A DNA stretch of 64,000 nucleotides from Cecembia rubra (GCF_003014575.1 NZ_PYGF01000001.1:248001-312000); one strand, 5' to 3'; positions 25,215-35,156 are shown, numbered from the stretch's first letter. Notes: a model not told the origin generated them from the letters alone. A program made the numbers and translations.

Positions 25215-27152
25215 ATGGTTATAAGCAGAGCGACAACCGAGAAAGTAAGAGATAGGGCCGATATTGAAGAAATTGTAAGTGATTATGTTCCGCTGAAGAA
25301 AAAAGGTCAAAATTTATGGGCGTGTTGTCCTTTCCATAATGAAAAATCACCTTCATTTTCTGTCTCACCGGCCAAGCAGATATATAAATGTTTTGGATGT
25401 GGCAAAGCCGGTGATCCAATTCAGTTTGTGATGGATATTGAAGGTATCGGCTTTAATGAAGCGATTAGACAATTGGCTAAGAAATACGGGATAGAAATTG
25501 AGGAAGAGAAAAATGTAACTCCTGAAGAACTTCAAGCCTACAATGAAAGAGAGAGTTTATACATTGTATTAAATTATGCCAAGGATTTTTTTGTAAATAA
25601 TCTGGATACAGAAGAAGGGAAGTCCATCGGTCTTAGTTACTTCAAAGAAAGGGGATTTGATAGGCAAACAATTGAAAAGTTTGACTTAGGATATGCCTTG
25701 GATGGCTGGGACCACCTTCTTCAGTCAGCAAAGAAAGCAGGCCATTCTGAAGAATTATTGTTGAAATCAGGATTAATTCTTCAAAAGGAAGGTGATGCTT
25801 CGCGTTATTATGATAGGTTCCGGGGGAGAGTGACATTTACCATCCATAACCTTTCTGGAAAAGCCATTGGTTTTGGTGCCAGAATTCTTACTCAAGATAA
25901 AAAGCAACCAAAATATATCAACTCTCCTGAGACAGAAGTTTATCATAAGAGTGATATACTTTATGGGATTTTTCAGGCCAAAAAATCAATAAGAGAAAAG
26001 GATAATTGTTACTTGGTAGAGGGATACACAGATGTCATTTCCCTTCATTTGGCCGGGATTGAAAATGTGGTGGCCTCTTCAGGTACCTCTCTAACAGAAA
26101 ATCAAATCAAACTGATCAAAAGGTTTACGGATAATATTACCGTATTGTATGATGGTGATGCCGCTGGTATCCGGGCTTCTTTGAGGGGTATTGATATGAT
26201 TTTGGAGGGAGGACTTAATGTAAAGGCTGTTGTTTTTCCAGAAGGTGAAGACCCTGACAGTTATGCTCGAAAGGTTGGTTCTTCAGCTTTCCAATCTTAT
26301 TTAGAAAATAATTCCCAGGATTTTATCTCGTTTAAAATTAGTCTTTTTGCCGAAGAGGCTGCCAAGGATCCCATCAAACAGGCAGATTTGGTTAAGCAAG
26401 TTGTTGCAAGCATTGGAAAAATCCCGGACCCTATCATTCGGACAGTCTACATCCAGCAATCAGCACGCCTGTTGCATATGGAAGAAGAAATCATCCAGGC
26501 GGAGCTTAATAAAATTTTCTTAAAGGAACAAAAAGACCTGTTTTTTAAAGAGCAAAGGGATCAGGAGGCCAGTTTTATAGAAGACCTTTTGCCAACAAAG
26601 GAACAACCTACAACCAATTCCAAACTGATAGAAATACAGGAAAGGGAAATGTTGAGGCTCTTGGTCAATTATGGATTTGAGATGGTCTCTGAGGAACTCC
26701 ATGTTTGTCAATATTTACTTCAGGAAACAGGGGATCTGAACTTTCATATCCCTGTTTATGAAAGGATTCTTAATATTTACAAAGAAGCACTTTCGGAGGG
26801 GATTCTTCCTCAACCAGAATATTTCCTTTCACATTCGGACCCAGAAGTAAAGAAGGAGGTAATCAATTTGATTACAAGAAAATATGAACTCTCTAACCTA
26901 TGGGAAAGTCGTTTTCAGATTTTTACACATCATGAAGCGGATGATTTGGCCAAAACGGTATATGATAGTATTCTCCATTTGAAAAAAAGAGTGCTGAAAA
27001 AATTGTTGGAAGAGGCAAAAGTCAAAATAAAAGAAGCTGAAGAGGAAAAAGCCGATGAAAGTATCATTACTGAAAGATTGTCCATTTACATGGAATTGAA
27101 AAAATACCAGGTAGAAATAGATAAGCAGCTCGGAATTGTAATCAGTTATTAA
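25215..27152 (+). CDS. dnaG: DNA primase DnaG
   Basis: Replicative primase that makes RNA primers for lagging-strand synthesis. ATG 25215 (MVISRATTEKV) is preferred over the TTG at 25209. The N-terminal CHC2 zinc finger has C38, H41, C59, C62; the catalytic core has the TOPRIM signatures YLVEGYTDVISLHLAG and VLYDGDAAGIRASLRGID. A C-terminal helical region (from about residue 440) should contact the DnaB helicase. About 645 residues, normal for the family. Cytoplasmic. It has its own promoter and is followed after 82 bases by ribBA. Confidence 0.97.
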   Translation: MVISRATTEKVRDRADIEEIVSDYVPLKKKGQNLWACCPFHNEKSPSFSVSPAKQIYKCFGCGKAGDPIQFVMDIEGIGFNEAIRQLAKKYGIEIEEEKNVTPEELQAYNERESLYIVLNYAKDFFVNNLDTEEGKSIGLSYFKERGFDRQTIEKFDLGYALDGWDHLLQSAKKAGHSEELLLKSGLILQKEGDASRYYDRFRGRVTFTIHNLSGKAIGFGARILTQDKKQPKYINSPETEVYHKSDILYGIFQAKKSIREKDNCYLVEGYTDVISLHLAGIENVVASSGTSLTENQIKLIKRFTDNITVLYDGDAAGIRASLRGIDMILEGGLNVKAVVFPEGEDPDSYARKVGSSAFQSYLENNSQDFISFKISLFAEEAAKDPIKQADLVKQVVASIGKIPDPIIRTVYIQQSARLLHMEEEIIQAELNKIFLKEQKDLFFKEQRDQEASFIEDLLPTKEQPTTNSKLIEIQEREMLRLLVNYGFEMVSEELHVCQYLLQETGDLNFHIPVYERILNIYKEALSEGILPQPEYFLSHSDPEVKKEVINLITRKYELSNLWESRFQIFTHHEADDLAKTVYDSILHLKKRVLKKLLEEAKVKIKEAEEEKADESIITERLSIYMELKKYQVEIDKQLGIVISY

Positions 27153-27234
27153 ACCAAACTTTCAACTGTTTTTTACTGTTTTCCTCAATAAAGGATGTAA
27201 TTTTACCTCGACTAAACCCAAGTATTGAAATAAA

Positions 27235-28452
27235 ATGTCAAATGAAATTAAGTTGGATTCCATTGAGGATGCCATTGAAGCCATAAAAAAAGGTGAGGTA
27301 ATTATAGTAGTGGACGATGAAGACCGTGAAAATGAAGGGGATTTTATTTGTGCTGCGGAAATGGTAACACCTGAAATTATCAACTTCATGGCAACACATG
27401 GCCGAGGCCTTATCTGTGCACCTCTCATTGAGGATCGCTGTGAACAACTGGGTTTGGAGCTCATGGTTGGACAAAATACTGCGGCTTATGAAACCCCATT
27501 TACAGTTTCTGTGGATTTGATAGGTCACGGTTGTACGACCGGAATTTCTGCCAGTGATAGGGCAAAAACCATCAGGGCATTAATTGATGATAGTATACAT
27601 CCAGATGAATTGGGCAAGCCTGGGCATATTTTTCCTCTTAAGGCTAAGAGGGGAGGAGTGCTCCGTAGGGCTGGACATACAGAAGCTGCTATTGATTTTG
27701 CCAGGCAGGCAGGCCTATCCCCTGCAGGTGTATTAGTGGAAATCATGAATGAAGACGGTACTATGGCACGGCTACCTGATCTGGTAAAAGTAGCAGAAAG
27801 GTTTCAGTTAAAGTTGGTTTCAATTAAGGACCTCATTGCCTACAGACTTAAAAATGAATCGCTGATCAAAAGAGAAATCGGTGTAGAGATGCCTACCTCT
27901 TGGGGTAATTTTGACCTGATTGCCTTTAAACAAACCAATACCGATGACATCCATATGGCTTTGATCAAAGGAACTTGGGAAAAAGATGAGCCTGTAATGG
28001 TAAGGGTACATTCTTCATGCGTAACAGGGGATATTTTCGGTTCTTGTAGGTGTGATTGTGGACCCCAGTTACACAAAGCCATGGAAATGGTAGAAAAAGA
28101 AGGAAAAGGAGTGGTCCTATACATGAATCAGGAAGGAAGAGGTATTGGTTTGATCAATAAACTCAAGGCCTATAAGCTTCAGGAACAGGGTTTGGATACC
28201 GTTCAGGCCAACCTTGCATTAGGCCTTCCTATGGATAAGCGTGATTATGGAGTAGGAGCACAGATTATCAGAGACCTTGGTATTTCCAAGATCAGGTTGA
28301 TTTCTAATAATCCAACCAAACGTGTTGGATTAATTGGGTATGGACTGGAAATTGTAGAGCAGATTCCTATTGAAATAGCTCCCAATCCCCATAATGAAAA
28401 TTACCTTAAAACCAAGCGGGATAAAATGGGGCATTCCATTTTGAAAAAATAA
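27235..28452 (+). CDS. ribBA: Bifunctional DHBP synthase / GTP cyclohydrolase II
   Basis: Riboflavin biosynthesis enzyme feeding both branches of the pathway. The N-terminal half (about residues 1-205) is 3,4-dihydroxy-2-butanone-4-phosphate synthase, with [18 protein letters not shown] and [10 protein letters not shown]. The C-terminal half (206-405) is GTP cyclohydrolase II, with zinc cysteines in [18 protein letters not shown] and [11 protein letters not shown]. All key motifs are intact, so both activities are expected. No FMN riboswitch is visible in the 82-base leader. Standard length for Bacteroidota. Confidence 0.97.
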   Translation: MSNEIKLDSIEDAIEAIKKGEVIIVVDDEDRENEGDFICAAEMVTPEIINFMATHGRGLICAPLIEDRCEQLGLELMVGQNTAAYETPFTVSVDLIGHGCTTGISASDRAKTIRALIDDSIHPDELGKPGHIFPLKAKRGGVLRRAGHTEAAIDFARQAGLSPAGVLVEIMNEDGTMARLPDLVKVAERFQLKLVSIKDLIAYRLKNESLIKREIGVEMPTSWGNFDLIAFKQTNTDDIHMALIKGTWEKDEPVMVRVHSSCVTGDIFGSCRCDCGPQLHKAMEMVEKEGKGVVLYMNQEGRGIGLINKLKAYKLQEQGLDTVQANLALGLPMDKRDYGVGAQIIRDLGISKIRLISNNPTKRVGLIGYGLEIVEQIPIEIAPNPHNENYLKTKRDKMGHSILKK

Positions 28453-28554
28453 AAGCCCCTAGGATAAAGGAGATGGAAAATCAATTATCTTAGATTCAAA
28501 TCAACAAAAAAAAAGAATTCACGTTATCATGAGGAGAGTTAAACAGTAGAACTT

Positions 28555-29193
28555 ATGATGTACAGGGTATTTGTTTCCATATTGACGACTTTCCTGAGCC
28601 TTTCTTCTGTTTTGGCTCAAGGAAATCAATTTCCGTCTCAGGTTTGGCACCAAGGTCAGATCATAACAATGAACGGTCAGGTTTATCGTGGTCTGGTGAA
28701 ATATGATTTAGAAAATAATCTTGTTCAACTACAGGATAATGGAATAACCACATTTGGATCCTCCAATGTTTCCCAGTTTGAAATTTTTGATGAAGTATAT
28801 GGAGGTATTAGGTCATTTTACACTTTACCTTATTCAATGGCGGGTGATTACGATACCCCTATGTTTTTTGAGATTTTGACGGAGGGAGATGAAATAGTCC
28901 TTTTGTGTAGAGAACAAATCGTCATTGATAATAGAGGAATGGGAATGTATGGACCTATGGCGATGAATCCTTTATGGGGGCCTCCTATTGGTGGTATTTA
29001 CAAACTGGCTTTCAATTATTATTTCATCAAAGACGGGAAGCTTCAAAAGTACTCCTTAAAGAAAAAAGAACTTCTGGATATCTTGGGAGATAGAGCTGAC
29101 GAAATAAACCTTTTTATGAGGAAGAACAGACTTTCCCATGATAAAAGGGGTGATTTACTACGAATCACTGCCTACTACAATCAGATAAAATAA
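28555..29193 (+). CDS. Unknown exported protein (about 212 residues)
   Basis: A Sec signal (MMYRVFVSILTTFLSLSSVLAQ) opens a protein with no motif I can tie to a characterised family. The first half looks like a small beta domain (WHQGQIITMNGQVYRGLVKYDL, VQLQDNGITTFGSSNV), and the middle is rich in Gly and Met (NRGMGMYGPMAMNPLWGPP). The basic end (KLQKYSLKKKELLDILGDRADEI) may be helical. Short spacing to surE (4 bases) suggests the two are cotranscribed. ATG 28558 is an equally good start. Confidence 0.72.
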   Translation: MMYRVFVSILTTFLSLSSVLAQGNQFPSQVWHQGQIITMNGQVYRGLVKYDLENNLVQLQDNGITTFGSSNVSQFEIFDEVYGGIRSFYTLPYSMAGDYDTPMFFEILTEGDEIVLLCREQIVIDNRGMGMYGPMAMNPLWGPPIGGIYKLAFNYYFIKDGKLQKYSLKKKELLDILGDRADEINLFMRKNRLSHDKRGDLLRITAYYNQIK

Positions 29194-29197
29194 TTTT

Positions 29198-29980
29198 ATG
29201 GCAAAAAAACCATTGATTTTGGTGTCCAATGATGATGGGATCACCTCAAAAGGTATTAGGGTTTTGGTTAATATCATGAAGCAGTTGGGTGAAGTAGTAG
29301 TGGTTGCACCAGACAGCCCTCAGTCAGGTATGGGGCATGCTATTACTATTGGGGAGACCCTCCGCCTCTATGAAGAGGATATTTTTGAGGATGTTTTGGC
29401 ATTCAAATCAAGTGGTACACCTGCAGATTGTGTGAAATTGGCTAAGCACTATGTTTTGAAAGACAGAAGGCCTGATTTGGTGGTCTCTGGAATAAATCAT
29501 GGAAGCAACACTTCCATTTCAGTTTTATATTCAGGAACAATGTCCGCAGCTATCGAGGGCGCTTTAGAGGGACTTCCATCAATTGGCTTTAGTCTTTGCG
29601 ATTACTCTTCCAAAGCTGACTTCAGCCATGTGGAAGAATATGTATTCAAAATTTCCCAACAAGTATTGAATAATGGGATTGCCAAAGGTGTTGCACTTAA
29701 TGTGAATTTTCCGCCAAAAAGGAATGAAGCTATAAAAGGGGTAAAGGTCTGCCGTCAGGCCCATGCCAAATGGCAGGAAGAATTCTCTGAACGGTACGAT
29801 CCCAATGGCAGGAAATATTTCTGGATGGCCGGCAATTTTGTAAATTTTGACAAAGGAGAAGATAATGATGAATGGGCAATAGCCAATAATTATATTTCAA
29901 TTGTTCCCTGCCAATATGACTTGACAGCCCATCATGCAATTACCCAAATCAATGAAGACTGGGATTGGTCATCTCTATAA
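29198..29980 (+). CDS. surE: 5'/3'-nucleotidase SurE
   Basis: SurE-family nucleoside monophosphate phosphatase (stationary-phase survival). The divalent-metal site LVSNDDGITSKG is at residues 8-19, with PDSPQSGMGHAIT, SGTPADCVKLA and VSGINHGSNTS, all diagnostic. At 260 residues it is full length and cytoplasmic. It follows the unknown exported protein by 4 bases and ends at a clear terminator (30009). Confidence 0.96.
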   Translation: MAKKPLILVSNDDGITSKGIRVLVNIMKQLGEVVVVAPDSPQSGMGHAITIGETLRLYEEDIFEDVLAFKSSGTPADCVKLAKHYVLKDRRPDLVVSGINHGSNTSISVLYSGTMSAAIEGALEGLPSIGFSLCDYSSKADFSHVEEYVFKISQQVLNNGIAKGVALNVNFPPKRNEAIKGVKVCRQAHAKWQEEFSERYDPNGRKYFWMAGNFVNFDKGEDNDEWAIANNYISIVPCQYDLTAHHAITQINEDWDWSSL

Positions 29981-30008
29981 AAAATAAATCTTTGAATAAG
30001 CTTAATTG

Positions 30009-30034
30009 AACCTGATTAAATCTCAGGTTTTTTT
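30009..30034 (+). terminator. Intrinsic terminator after surE
   Basis: AACCTGA (30009-30015) pairs with TCAGGTT (30023-30029) around a 7-base loop, followed by a T-run. It ends the transcript about 30 bases after the surE stop. Confidence 0.8.
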
Positions 30035-30148
30035 AATTTTACAAAGAAAAATTTTAAAATAATTTGTATATTTTTTTAGTTTTTGATTAGATTTATCCAT
30101 CGATTTTGACTTTATAATCTGGTGATTAACAAATTTTTAACAGAATTC

Positions 30149-30886
30149 ATGGGGAAATTAATTTATTTTACTTTGATATGCTTTTTACTGCATGCTTGTT
30201 TTATTGAACAAGAGAATGGGGATGCAATTGAGCTGTCAAAAGAAATTTTGGAATTTCCGATTTTGAAATCTGGCCCTAATCCTGTGGATTATTTAATTGT
30301 ATTTCCCGAATATCAGATGACGTTTCGAAATGACCTAGTAGGAAGTACAAGACTGAGGATAAATGAAGTGAATAATATATTGAGCAAACACCGTTTGGAC
30401 CCTGAAATTGTTGATCACGTTTATGCTCTTGCTTGGTCTGACTTTTCCGGTGGAATCAAACCGGACAGATTACCAGATTTTTTTACTGGTCAAAAGGTTA
30501 GTTACATTAAACAGGATCGAAAAAGTGAACCTGGATCTCTTCCCAAATTATATAAAACTCATGATGAAGAGGGGCCTATTCTAAGCACACAAATGTTGCC
30601 TTGGAGTGTTTCAAGGTTTGGAAATCTATTCCCATTTATGGTTTCTGCTTTGGAACATGGATACAGATTTGATTCTTTTTCAAATTTGGGAAATACGGTC
30701 AAACATTCCGAATCTTTAGTAAATATCAAGTCCAAAGGGATCAATAATAAGCGTTTGAATTACTCAGAAATTTCCAAGCCTGATCACCATACTACGGGTA
30801 ATAGGGGATTGTGCGAAATGGAGAGAGATGGCCACGTTTTGAATCATTCCTTTCATGATAATCATTATTTTATAGCGTTTAATTAA
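30149..30886 (+). CDS. Unknown lipoprotein (about 245 residues)
   Basis: From ATG 30149 the leader MGKLIYFTLICFLLHAC has a lipobox (LHAC). The GTG at 30122 would add nine residues. The mature part shows no known domain: it begins FIEQENGDAIELSKEI, contains a predicted mixed region (DYLIVFPEYQMTF, RLRINEVNNILSKHRLDPEIV) and ends in a His-rich tail (KPDHHTTGNRG, DGHVLNHSFHDNHYF). The histidines could bind metal, but this is speculation. It precedes the TPR histidine kinase by 34 bases, possibly in one unit, so it might be a sensed or sensing envelope partner. Confidence 0.6.
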   Translation: MGKLIYFTLICFLLHACFIEQENGDAIELSKEILEFPILKSGPNPVDYLIVFPEYQMTFRNDLVGSTRLRINEVNNILSKHRLDPEIVDHVYALAWSDFSGGIKPDRLPDFFTGQKVSYIKQDRKSEPGSLPKLYKTHDEEGPILSTQMLPWSVSRFGNLFPFMVSALEHGYRFDSFSNLGNTVKHSESLVNIKSKGINNKRLNYSEISKPDHHTTGNRGLCEMERDGHVLNHSFHDNHYFIAFN

Positions 30887-30920
30887 TAAATTACATTTAG
30901 ATATTTTTTTAAAAAGTATT

Positions 30921-32897
30921 ATGTTTCGAGTTTTGTTTTTTTTGAATTGCTTAGTTTTAAGTCAATTGGTTGTCTATGGCCAATCTGACATGGAATTAGA
31001 CAGCCTAAAATTTCAAATAGAAGCCCCTGAATCAAGAAGCAAGGTAGAGGTTCTGAACAGGCTTTCATTTTTATTAAGAGAACAGAATATCACAGAATCC
31101 TATGAATATGCAACCTTCGCTGAGCAATTGGCTATTTCTGAAGGCGATAGTATTAACCTTGGAAGGGCTAAAGCCAATTTGGGTTGGATTTTTTATCGTA
31201 CAGGTGTTTGGGATAAAGCTTTCCGGTATTCAAGAGATGCATTTCTGATCAGTTTCAGGATTAAGGACAAGCAAGGAATGGCAATGTCTTTAAACAATTT
31301 GGGGGTGATTTATTACAAACAAAAAAACTACCAGGAAGCGATAAAAAAGTTTAGGGAGGCATATCAAATCGGGTTTGAAATTGAAGACCCTTATGTCATC
31401 ATAAGAAGTTTCAATAATCTGGCGCTAAACTTTTTGGCAACTAATGAATTGGATTCTGCTTATAATTATGCATATCGTGCTCTTGAAATAAATGATAAGT
31501 ATAACTCAGTTTACTATAACAGTTTTATTTATCGGGTAATAGGAGATATACAGGCTGCCAAAGGGTCAATTGATGATGCGTTGGCAACATATGATTTTGC
31601 CCTGCTGACAGATACCCATCACAGGTTGGAATCATTTGAAGCTTCAATACTGAATCGAAAAGGTAAGGCTTACAGGTTGTTGGGGCAATTTGAAATGGCT
31701 GCAGAATATTTGGAAAAGAGCAAGGAAATTTCAATAATCAAAAACTACCAGGAAGAGTTGGCCAATAGCTATAAGAATTTGGCATTGACTTATGAGGCAT
31801 TGAACAAATTGGACCTGGCTTTTCATAATCAAATGGCTTATAATAAGCTGAGTGAATTATTGGAAGAAAAGGTCAATAAGGACCGGTTAGCTTTGATTTC
31901 TGCCATGTTTGAAGTAGAGAAGACAGATGCCGAATTAAGATACCTTCGCGCTGAAAATGATTTCAAAGAACTGCAAATCAAAAGTTTTAAAACTTATAAC
32001 AACATTTATGTTTTCGGGACTTTGATATTGGGAATCCTTTTTATATGGTTGTTTGCTTTACATAAGAAAACCAAATCTATCAATTTAGCGCTGGTGATCA
32101 ACCAAAACAAAGTCAACCAGCAAAAAGAGGAATTGGAAAAACAATCAAAAGATTTGGAAAGGTCTAATAAGTTAAAGAATAGGTTATTTTCTATCCTTGG
32201 CCATGATCTCAAAGCACCTGTAGCCCAATTACAGGGAGTCCTTGGACTTATGAATGATAATTCCTTAAGTAGGGAAGAGTTTAATGAGATTTCCTATGTA
32301 TTGAAGAGGAATGTTGATGGTCTGTTTGTTACTTTAGATAATATTCTTAGTTGGTCGCGTGCCCAAATGGATGGTTTTAAGCTACATTTGAGGCCAACCT
32401 CCTGTTTATCAACAATAAACCAATGTATTGAATTGCTACAACAACATGCATCAGGTAAGGGGCTTGAATTCAATGTAAATGTGGGAAAAGAAACTAAAGT
32501 TTGGGTTGACCATGATCTTTTTCAAATTATTCTTAGGAACCTAATCAGCAATGCCATTAAATACTCCAAAAAAAATTCTTTTATAGATGTTTTTGCTTTG
32601 GAGGAAGAGGATTGTGTAATAATAAAAGTCAAGGATTATGGCATGGGTATGTCTAAGGAGATGCTAGATCAGATTAGAAACCAGAAATTCTCACTCATGG
32701 AATCCAGTAAGGGAACAGACAATGAAAGAGGTACAGGACTTGGAGTAAACCTTTGTAAAGAATTTACCAATATGATGGGAGGCACCATTCATTTTGAAAG
32801 CGCCCGCAACATTGGGACTACTGTAACTTTGAAATTCAGAAAAGTTATGTTGGTAGAAGATTCACAAGAGATTCATCCACGAAAATATTTGGTTTAA
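30921..32897 (+). CDS. TPR-containing membrane sensor histidine kinase
   Basis: A 658-residue kinase. A signal-like N-terminus is followed by five to six TPR repeats (residues about 50-310, e.g. KANLGWIFYRTGVWDKAFRY, NNLGVIYYKQKNYQEAIKKF), one transmembrane helix (about 358-377), and a coiled-coil linker. The HisKA domain has H428 in ILGHDLKAP; the HATPase domain shows LRNLISNAIKYSKK, VKDYGMGM and GTGLGVNLCKEF. There is no receiver domain and no response regulator nearby, so the partner is elsewhere. The TPR sensor is probably periplasmic. Its 3' end overlaps the convergent gene at 32845 by 53 bases. Confidence 0.9.
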   Translation: MFRVLFFLNCLVLSQLVVYGQSDMELDSLKFQIEAPESRSKVEVLNRLSFLLREQNITESYEYATFAEQLAISEGDSINLGRAKANLGWIFYRTGVWDKAFRYSRDAFLISFRIKDKQGMAMSLNNLGVIYYKQKNYQEAIKKFREAYQIGFEIEDPYVIIRSFNNLALNFLATNELDSAYNYAYRALEINDKYNSVYYNSFIYRVIGDIQAAKGSIDDALATYDFALLTDTHHRLESFEASILNRKGKAYRLLGQFEMAAEYLEKSKEISIIKNYQEELANSYKNLALTYEALNKLDLAFHNQMAYNKLSELLEEKVNKDRLALISAMFEVEKTDAELRYLRAENDFKELQIKSFKTYNNIYVFGTLILGILFIWLFALHKKTKSINLALVINQNKVNQQKEELEKQSKDLERSNKLKNRLFSILGHDLKAPVAQLQGVLGLMNDNSLSREEFNEISYVLKRNVDGLFVTLDNILSWSRAQMDGFKLHLRPTSCLSTINQCIELLQQHASGKGLEFNVNVGKETKVWVDHDLFQIILRNLISNAIKYSKKNSFIDVFALEEEDCVIIKVKDYGMGMSKEMLDQIRNQKFSLMESSKGTDNERGTGLGVNLCKEFTNMMGGTIHFESARNIGTTVTLKFRKVMLVEDSQEIHPRKYLV

Positions 32898-33723
32898 TTT
32901 CTACATTCTTGATGATTTGGAGTTTTTGTAGGGTTTCAATTACCTTTTTCAAATCCGTAGAATTCATATTATTGTCTTCTGCCCAGTAAACACTTCTCAT
33001 CCATGCTGCAATATCATCCTTTCCAATACCATAAAATTCACTGATTTTCCTTCCTGCCTCTGGCTCGGTTTTCAATAGCCTCGCTTCTTTATAAACCAGA
33101 TCCCTTATTCTTCTGATTGTTTCACTTTTTGTGTTTAAAGCGTTCTCAGAAGCTGCCATCACAAAGCATGGCCATGGAGTAGGTATTTCACTTATTCTTT
33201 TAAATAATCCTTGATCAACCAAAGGTTTGGTTGTGAATTTTTCCCATAAAAATAACTTTGGTTCAGGATTTTCAAATGATTTTTTGGCACCTTCAAGGTT
33301 ACCAATTTCTTCAAATTTGATTTGATTGGGTTTCCAGCCTTCTCTCTCAGCCAATAGGAACGCCATAAGGTGAGAACCTGATCCAAACCTACTGATCAAA
33401 AATGTTTGATTTTTTAATTCTGAGAGCTGATCGATTAGGCAAAGAGATGAGGTGTGTATTCCCCAGGTCAATGGACTTTTTACATACCAGCCAATAATTT
33501 TTCCAGGATTCCCCTCAATTTTGTCCTTAATAAAACTTTCTGTAAGGATAAGTGCAATGTCCACTTCACCATTGCGGAGGGCTTTATTCATTGCTCCTGA
33601 ACCTTTTGACTCGTTGTGCCATACCAACTCAATGCCTTCATTCAGAAGAGGCTGCCTTTCAATTAATTTTATCCATGGAAAATTAAAATGTTCAGGCACT
33701 CCTACAATGTTGATCTTATTCAT
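32845..33723 (-). CDS. Cytoplasmic periplasmic-binding-protein-like protein (orphan)
   Basis: About 292 residues from ATG 33723 (MNKINIVGVPEHFN), which has an A/G-rich ribosome-binding sequence just upstream (AAAGGAGAG). The fold is that of type II substrate-binding proteins of ABC transporters (NMT1/SsuA-like): GVPEHFNFPW, RNGEVDIALILTESFIK, FLISRFGSGSHLMAFLLAE. No signal peptide or lipobox is present and no permease or ATPase gene is near, so it probably acts in the cytoplasm as a ligand-binding or enzymatic domain. It overlaps the histidine kinase 3' end by 53 bases on the opposite strand, which may give antisense coupling. Confidence 0.75.
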   Translation of the reverse strand: MNKINIVGVPEHFNFPWIKLIERQPLLNEGIELVWHNESKGSGAMNKALRNGEVDIALILTESFIKDKIEGNPGKIIGWYVKSPLTWGIHTSSLCLIDQLSELKNQTFLISRFGSGSHLMAFLLAEREGWKPNQIKFEEIGNLEGAKKSFENPEPKLFLWEKFTTKPLVDQGLFKRISEIPTPWPCFVMAASENALNTKSETIRRIRDLVYKEARLLKTEPEAGRKISEFYGIGKDDIAAWMRSVYWAEDNNMNSTDLKKVIETLQKLQIIKNVEIKPNIFVDESLVNLLPT

Positions 33724-33746
33724 ATTCTCTCCTTTATCAAACAAAA

Positions 33747-33773
33747 ATACCGCTTATTTTGGGTAAGCGGTAT
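33747..33773 (-). terminator. Intrinsic terminator after the MFS transporter gene
   Basis: Perfect 10-bp stem ATACCGCTTA / TAAGCGGTAT around a 7-base loop, followed on the minus strand by TTTTTG. It separates the GH31-MFS unit from the binding-protein-like gene, whose start lies 24 bases further. Confidence 0.85.
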
Positions 33774-33798
33774 TGGTTTTTTAAGTTTCTGGACAAAA

Positions 33799-35133
33799 TC
33801 ATCCATCATGGGTAGCTGCTCTGTTGGTAATCAAAAGATTGGATAAACCAGCAATGATCAAGGATGTGCCTGCCAACAACATGGTAAATATCACTTCTTC
33901 CCCAAAAAGGAATTTATACATAATATTGATCCCGCCTATTGCAGCTACAATTTGTGGAATTACAATAAACATATTGAATATCCCCATATAAACCCCCATT
34001 TGATTGGGATTGACTGAGCTGGAGAGCATAGCGTATGGCATGGAAAGGATACTGGCCCAAGCAATACCAACCAAAGCAAAGCAAAGATGTAGCATCCATA
34101 CCTCAGAAATAAAGTAAATAAGTATAAAACCTACCCCACCAGCAATTAAACTAAACATATGTACCAGCTTCCTATTGATCTTCACTTTGGAAGTTATAAA
34201 AGCCAGTACCAGGGCAAAAATCATAGAAACTAAGCCATAAGTGCCTAGGTAATTTCCAACACTGTCTGCTGCATTATTGTATTCGATTGATGAAGTATCT
34301 GTGGCTTGGAATACATGCTCTGTAATAGCCGGAGTAGCAAAGCTCCACATGGTGAAAAATGCAAACCATGAGAAAAACTGTACGATCCCTAGTTTCAACA
34401 TTACTTCGGGCATGTTTGCTATATTTCGGAATATTTCTGTGAAACCGGCAAAGAAACCTTTATTTTCTTCTTTTACTTTATTGAATGCCTTGAGGTCAGC
34501 TGGTGGATATTCTTCTGTAGTGAGAATAGTGTAAAGGATTGATGAAAAAAGGACTACAGCACCAATAGCAAACGCAAATTTAACTGAATCTGGTACTACA
34601 CCTGGTTCTGCTGTATTGGGAATACCTATCTGTGTCATGAACCATGGGAGATTACTGGCAATCCATGTTCCTATTCCTATTATTAAAGTCTGAACTACAA
34701 AACCAAATGACCTTTGGCTATCAGGAAGCTTATCTGCAACCAAGGCCCTGAATGGTTCCATGCTGATGTTTATGGAAGCATCCAAAACCCAAAGTGAACC
34801 TGCTGCAATCCAAAGTGCACTTGAATATGGAGCAAAAAATAATGCCAAAGTAGATAAAATAGCACCTATAAGAAAGAATGGCCGTCTCCTTCCAAACTTT
34901 GGATGCCATGTTCTATCGCTCAGATAACCAACTATCGGCTGAACTATGAGTCCTGTCAATGGAGCTGCAATCCATAACATGGGAATGGTGTCTTTTTCAG
35001 CTCCAAGGGTTTGAAAAATCCTGGACATAAATCCTCCTTGCAAGGCAAATCCGAACTGGATTCCTAGAAATCCGAAACTCATATTCCAGATCTGCCAAAA
35101 GCTGAGTTTGGGTTTGTTTTGATCTTCAGACAT
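33799..35133 (-). CDS. MFS sugar transporter (SLC45/GPH-like), likely maltose/maltodextrin
   Basis: A 444-residue permease with twelve predicted transmembrane helices. Marks are FLGIQFGFALQGGFMSRIFQTLGA at helix 1, the loop GYLSDRTWHPKFGRRRPFF between helices 2 and 3 (an MFS-type signature with DR..GRR), and internal-membrane Asp/Glu residues. Such transporters in Bacteroidota starch loci are usually maltose/oligosaccharide:H+ symporters. It starts 23 bases after the GH31 gene and ends at a terminator, so the two are cotranscribed and give uptake followed by hydrolysis. Specificity is inferred from context. Confidence 0.88.
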   Translation of the reverse strand: MSEDQNKPKLSFWQIWNMSFGFLGIQFGFALQGGFMSRIFQTLGAEKDTIPMLWIAAPLTGLIVQPIVGYLSDRTWHPKFGRRRPFFLIGAILSTLALFFAPYSSALWIAAGSLWVLDASINISMEPFRALVADKLPDSQRSFGFVVQTLIIGIGTWIASNLPWFMTQIGIPNTAEPGVVPDSVKFAFAIGAVVLFSSILYTILTTEEYPPADLKAFNKVKEENKGFFAGFTEIFRNIANMPEVMLKLGIVQFFSWFAFFTMWSFATPAITEHVFQATDTSSIEYNNAADSVGNYLGTYGLVSMIFALVLAFITSKVKINRKLVHMFSLIAGGVGFILIYFISEVWMLHLCFALVGIAWASILSMPYAMLSSSVNPNQMGVYMGIFNMFIVIPQIVAAIGGINIMYKFLFGEEVIFTMLLAGTSLIIAGLSNLLITNRAATHDG

Positions 35134-35156
35134 TATTTTGGGTGGATTAAATTTTA

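Noticed and set aside
27153-27234. FMN riboswitch upstream of ribBA
   Set aside because: The leader is only 82 bases and shows none of the conserved RFN core sequences.
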